Shown piece after piece: positions 6,220 to 8,562 of a DNA stretch of 8,562 bases. Each line of letters opens with the position of its first letter. Positions within the stretch are counted from its first letter, which is position 1. The position numbers and the translations under genes are program-made. The notes below the pieces were generated by a model, which was not told where the DNA came from, ran no database searches, and worked only from the letters and a program-made list of their open reading frames with translations. Source of the DNA: Candidatus Sumerlaeota bacterium (lineage in GTDB: Bacteria > Sumerlaeota > Sumerlaeia > SLMS01); NCBI GenBank assembly GCA_020850785.1, contig JADZDZ010000107.1, positions 1 to 8,562 of the forward strand, written 5' to 3'.

Positions 6220-6815
6220 ACGTCGAGCAGCGCGCGCAACAGCACCTCGAAAAAACCGGGGCGCTGAAGTCCGGACACTTTCAACTGACATCGGGTCTGC
6301 ACAGCGACCGTTACTGCCAATGCGCCGCGCTGTTCGAGCGGCCCTCCATTGCGGAGGAGGTTGCCCGGATGCTGGTGACACGCATCCCTGATGAGGAACG
6401 CGTGGGCACGGTCCTTACGCCAGCCATCGGCGGAATAATTTGGGGGTACGAACTGGCGCGGCAGTTGGGCGCACGTTCGCTGTTTGCGGAACGCCAACCG
6501 GGGGAGAAGTTCGTGCTCAGGCGCGGCTTCACCCTGACGAAGGGTGAACGGGTCCTTCTGGCGGAGGATGTCATCACGACAGGAAAGTCCGTCGCGGAAC
6601 TCATCCCATTGGTGGAGGATGCCGGCGCGGTGGTGGTGGGTTTCGCCGCGATTGCAGACCGCAGCAGGGGAGGCTTCCGGCCCCCGCTCCCTGTCTATAC
6701 ACTGGCGACTCTGGATTTTCAGACTTGGGAGCAGGCGAATTGTCCCCTGTGCCGGGAGGGAATTCCCATCCACAAGCCGGGCAGCCGCATGGAGAAGCAG
6801 AACAGCACCGCTTGA
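6216..6815 (+). CDS. pyrE: Orotate phosphoribosyltransferase
   Basis: PyrE transfers phosphoribose from PRPP to orotate, giving OMP for PyrF. Starting at the TTG, the product is 199 aa and begins MNVEQRAQQHLEKTGAL, the expected family N-terminus, followed by SGHFQLTSGLHSDRY (19-33). The PRPP loop VLLAEDVITTGKS is at 113-125, and TPAIGGIIWGYELA at 68-81 precedes it. The C-terminus NCPLCREGIPIHKPGSR (175-191) resembles that of many bacterial orotate phosphoribosyltransferases. The TTG start overlaps the pyrF stop as TTGA, mirroring the GTGA of pyrC/pyrF, and has an AAGGAG upstream. The alternative ATG at 6171 would add 15 non-conserved residues and overlap pyrF by 49 nt. As the last pyr gene here it shares PRPP demand with PurF at the head of the operon. 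Confidence 0.94.
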   Translation: MNVEQRAQQHLEKTGALKSGHFQLTSGLHSDRYCQCAALFERPSIAEEVARMLVTRIPDEERVGTVLTPAIGGIIWGYELARQLGARSLFAERQPGEKFVLRRGFTLTKGERVLLAEDVITTGKSVAELIPLVEDAGAVVVGFAAIADRSRGGFRPPLPVYTLATLDFQTWEQANCPLCREGIPIHKPGSRMEKQNSTA

Positions 6816-6820
6816 CCTGA

Positions 6821-7291
6821 TTGCAGTGGGTCGCGCGAAATTCGCGCGTGCGTTGCTTCCCCTTCATCCTTCTCGCCCTCATTTTCCTGTCGGCGTGCGA
6901 CAACCGGTTGCCGGTTGATCCAAAGGCGCGCCATGCAGAAGTGAGCAGGCGCCTCGAAAAGGCCCGAACGAGCCACGAAGCGATGGCGTGGTTGTCGCAG
7001 ATCGCCGATGATGGGCTTCCGGAAACGCGTGACCTGATGCTCTCGTTCATCACGGGGCCTTCGGGCTTTCGCGCGGAGGGAACGATCAACCTGATCAACC
7101 GCGATGTGTGGTTGAAGGACGAGGTCGTCCGGCAGCGCCTGCGCGACTACTATCTGGATGCAATGGGGAGTTACCGGCGTCGCGCGCATATCCGCTTTGC
7201 GATCATCAAGCCGAATGAAACGAAGTATCCTGAATTTGCAAACCTGCCCGACGAAGTTCCCGTTCCCGCAGGCATGATCCGGGTCGAGTAG
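6821..7291 (+). CDS. Putative small lipoprotein of unknown function
   Basis: I recognise no family. The N-terminus is a type II signal peptide: Arg at positions 6, 9 and 11, a hydrophobic core FPFILLALIFL (13-23) and the lipobox LSAC (23-26), so Cys26 should be lipidated after export. The residue after it is Asp27, the inner-membrane retention signal in E. coli, though that rule does not hold in all bacteria. The mature ~130 residues are charged, with a helical stretch at about 35-58 and an Arg-rich segment YRRRAHIRF (118-126), and show no repeat or catalytic motif. The first start, TTG at 6821, is 5 nt after pyrE. A GTG at 6848 would give a shorter signal peptide beginning MRCFPF. Neither has a ribosome site, so the start is unsettled. 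The next gene follows after 2 nt. Confidence 0.7.
   Translation: MQWVARNSRVRCFPFILLALIFLSACDNRLPVDPKARHAEVSRRLEKARTSHEAMAWLSQIADDGLPETRDLMLSFITGPSGFRAEGTINLINRDVWLKDEVVRQRLRDYYLDAMGSYRRRAHIRFAIIKPNETKYPEFANLPDEVPVPAGMIRVE
6832..6848. repeat. Perfect 17-nt inverted repeat between pyrE and the membrane genes
   Basis: CGCGCGAA and TTCGCGCG flank a single A. As RNA this folds into a 6-bp all-GC stem (6832-6837 with 6843-6848) with loop AAATT. No T tract follows, so it is not a standard intrinsic terminator. It lies 16 nt after the pyrE stop. If the lipoprotein starts at the GTG at 6848, the first base of that codon is in the stem. It could be an operator, an RNA processing or attenuation hairpin, or chance. 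Confidence 0.45.
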
Positions 7292-7293
7292 CA

Positions 7294-8562
7294 ATGGGCG
7301 CACTCCGCGAATCTCTGGAACGCAAGCCGTGGCTGCTGTCGCTTGTGCTGGCGGTCGTCTTCCTGCCCATCAAGTTGTATGGTTCGGAGTGCGGTTACCT
7401 GAACATGCACGCGGCGCGCGATTGGGAGCGCGGCTGGCAAATGTGGCACGGGGTGCAGGTGTGGTGGAACGGGCCTGAGCTGCTTTTTCGCGGCGCGATC
7501 CCGGGCTATTTTTTCAATCTTCTGGCGGGAATTTTTCAGATTCCCACGCGCAATCCCATCTTCGCATCCTATGGGCCGGGGCTGCTGTTTTGTGGCGGGA
7601 TTTTCTTCTTCCATGATGGAATGCGCAGAATTTTTTCCGCAGCCACTGCGCTGTGGGCGACGCTGCTGTTCGCGTCGCAGCCGCTGGGCACAATCGCGCT
7701 ACGCTACCTTTGGAATCCATCATACCTTTTCATCTTCGGCGCGCTTGCGTTCTGGTGCATCGCGCGTGCGCTGGCGGAGCGTCGTGGCGGCTGGATGGCG
7801 GGAGCGCTCGTGTGCACGCTGCTTGCCGCGCAGTTGCATCTGTCCGCCTACTCGGCCACAGTGGCCGTGCTGATCATCATGGTTCGCTGCCGCATTCTTC
7901 CAAGGTGGTGGCACTGGCTGGTCGTCGTTGGCATCCACGCGGCCTTCGTGGGACCCTATTTCTACACGCAGTACATGGACGCCTGGCCGGACCGCGCGGC
8001 AATGCGGCAGAATCAACTGGAACTGCAGTCGAACCTTGCACGCATACTTCCGAATCCAACATTTCTGCCGCCGTTTGGTTTGCAGGTTTTCGTCCAGTAT
8101 CCCGGATACCCAAGGACCTTTCCCTTCAGCTATTACGAGCGGTTCTATGAAGCGAGGCGCGCGTTCCGCTATCTGGGCTTCATGGGATTCGCGCTTACAG
8201 TTCCATTCATCCTTGCGATGATCGCGGGGCTTGTCGCCTCGCTGAAGAGAAGGGCACCCGACGAGCCGACCAGCGATGCGAAGCGGTTGTATATACAGTG
8301 CGCGGGCATATACCTCGCGGTGTGTTGCATTCCGCAGATTCTATGGAATCCGAGCGCGAAGGTTGGCCTTTACGCGAATGACGCAAACTTTGGCGTGCCG
8401 ATCCGCTACCTGCTGATCCTGTGGCCCTCGCAGTTCATTCTGATGGCGGGGTGTCTGGAGAAGGTCTTTGCCGGGTGTCTTGCGGGAATGACCCGCTTGT
8501 GGCTTGGTGCCGCAGTGGGGACATGCGTGCTCATCACGCTGGCGTTCAACTGGCAGGCGCGG
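7294..8562 (+). CDS. Multi-pass membrane protein, possible GT-C glycosyltransferase (3' end beyond window)
   Basis: The frame is open from the ATG at 7294 to the window edge (423 codons visible), starting 2 nt after the lipoprotein stop. About ten to twelve hydrophobic segments are visible, including residues 13-29, 89-106, 114-134, 142-160, 167-182, 185-198, 204-222, 294-317, 331-350, 368-388 and 398-418. A first loop at about 30-68 carries charged and Trp residues (AARDWERGW at 40-48, VWWNGPE at 56-62), like the acidic first extracytoplasmic loop of GT-C enzymes of the ArnT/PMT type. YGPGLL (93-98) and QLHLSAY (180-186) also recall that group. A soluble loop lies at about 223-290. The GT-C call is inference from topology and weak motifs; the substrate is unknown. 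No clear ribosome site precedes the ATG, so translation may couple to the lipoprotein gene. Confidence 0.65.
   Translation, partial: MGALRESLERKPWLLSLVLAVVFLPIKLYGSECGYLNMHAARDWERGWQMWHGVQVWWNGPELLFRGAIPGYFFNLLAGIFQIPTRNPIFASYGPGLLFCGGIFFFHDGMRRIFSAATALWATLLFASQPLGTIALRYLWNPSYLFIFGALAFWCIARALAERRGGWMAGALVCTLLAAQLHLSAYSATVAVLIIMVRCRILPRWWHWLVVVGIHAAFVGPYFYTQYMDAWPDRAAMRQNQLELQSNLARILPNPTFLPPFGLQVFVQYPGYPRTFPFSYYERFYEARRAFRYLGFMGFALTVPFILAMIAGLVASLKRRAPDEPTSDAKRLYIQCAGIYLAVCCIPQILWNPSAKVGLYANDANFGVPIRYLLILWPSQFILMAGCLEKVFAGCLAGMTRLWLGAAVGTCVLITLAFNWQAR

Noticed and set aside
6741..6752. CPLC motif in PyrE as a zinc site
   Set aside because: Only two cysteines are present in the motif, and similar C-termini are common in bacterial orotate phosphoribosyltransferases, so no metal site can be claimed.
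5820..6773. A 317-codon reverse open frame over pyrF and pyrE
   Set aside because: It is antisense to two clear enzymes and has no recognisable domain.

Overview
This is an ordinary chromosomal stretch from a GC-rich bacterium. It is dominated by housekeeping metabolism, is densely packed, and shows no mobile elements, CRISPR arrays, tRNA or rRNA genes. The envelope-type features (a lipobox signal peptide and a FabI-class enoyl reductase) suggest a Gram-negative. The sequence does not fix the phylum; a little-sampled lineage, such as one near the PVC group or an uncultured phylum, is a guess only.

Left edge: the 5' part of fabI (enoyl-ACP reductase) runs leftward from 393 and is cut by the window edge. 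A 121-bp divergent spacer separates it from a rightward gene for the delta subunit of the DNA polymerase III clamp loader (holA, 515-1471).

Centre: after a 193-bp spacer comes a tightly packed rightward cluster, purF-pyrB-pyrC-pyrF-pyrE (1665-6815). Every junction overlaps: 8, 23, 4 and 4 nt. Two of the downstream genes start with GTG and one with TTG, so translational coupling is likely. The four pyr genes supply aspartate transcarbamoylase, dihydroorotase, orotate phosphoribosyltransferase and OMP decarboxylase. That is all of UMP synthesis except carbamoyl-phosphate synthetase and dihydroorotate dehydrogenase, which are not in the window. The leading gene, purF, is the committed step of purine synthesis. 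PurF and PyrE both consume PRPP, so the arrangement would let one transcript set the first purine step together with the pyrimidine branch.

Right side: a small putative lipoprotein gene follows pyrE after 5 nt, and a large multi-pass membrane protein gene (possibly a GT-C glycosyltransferase) follows that after 2 nt and runs off the window. Both could belong to the same transcript. A perfect 17-nt inverted repeat at the pyrE/lipoprotein border may be a control element.

Nothing here clearly amounts to a new biological system. The points most worth a second look are the mixed purine/pyrimidine operon with envelope genes attached, the inverted repeat, and a Glu in PyrF where the family usually has a catalytic-site Asp.
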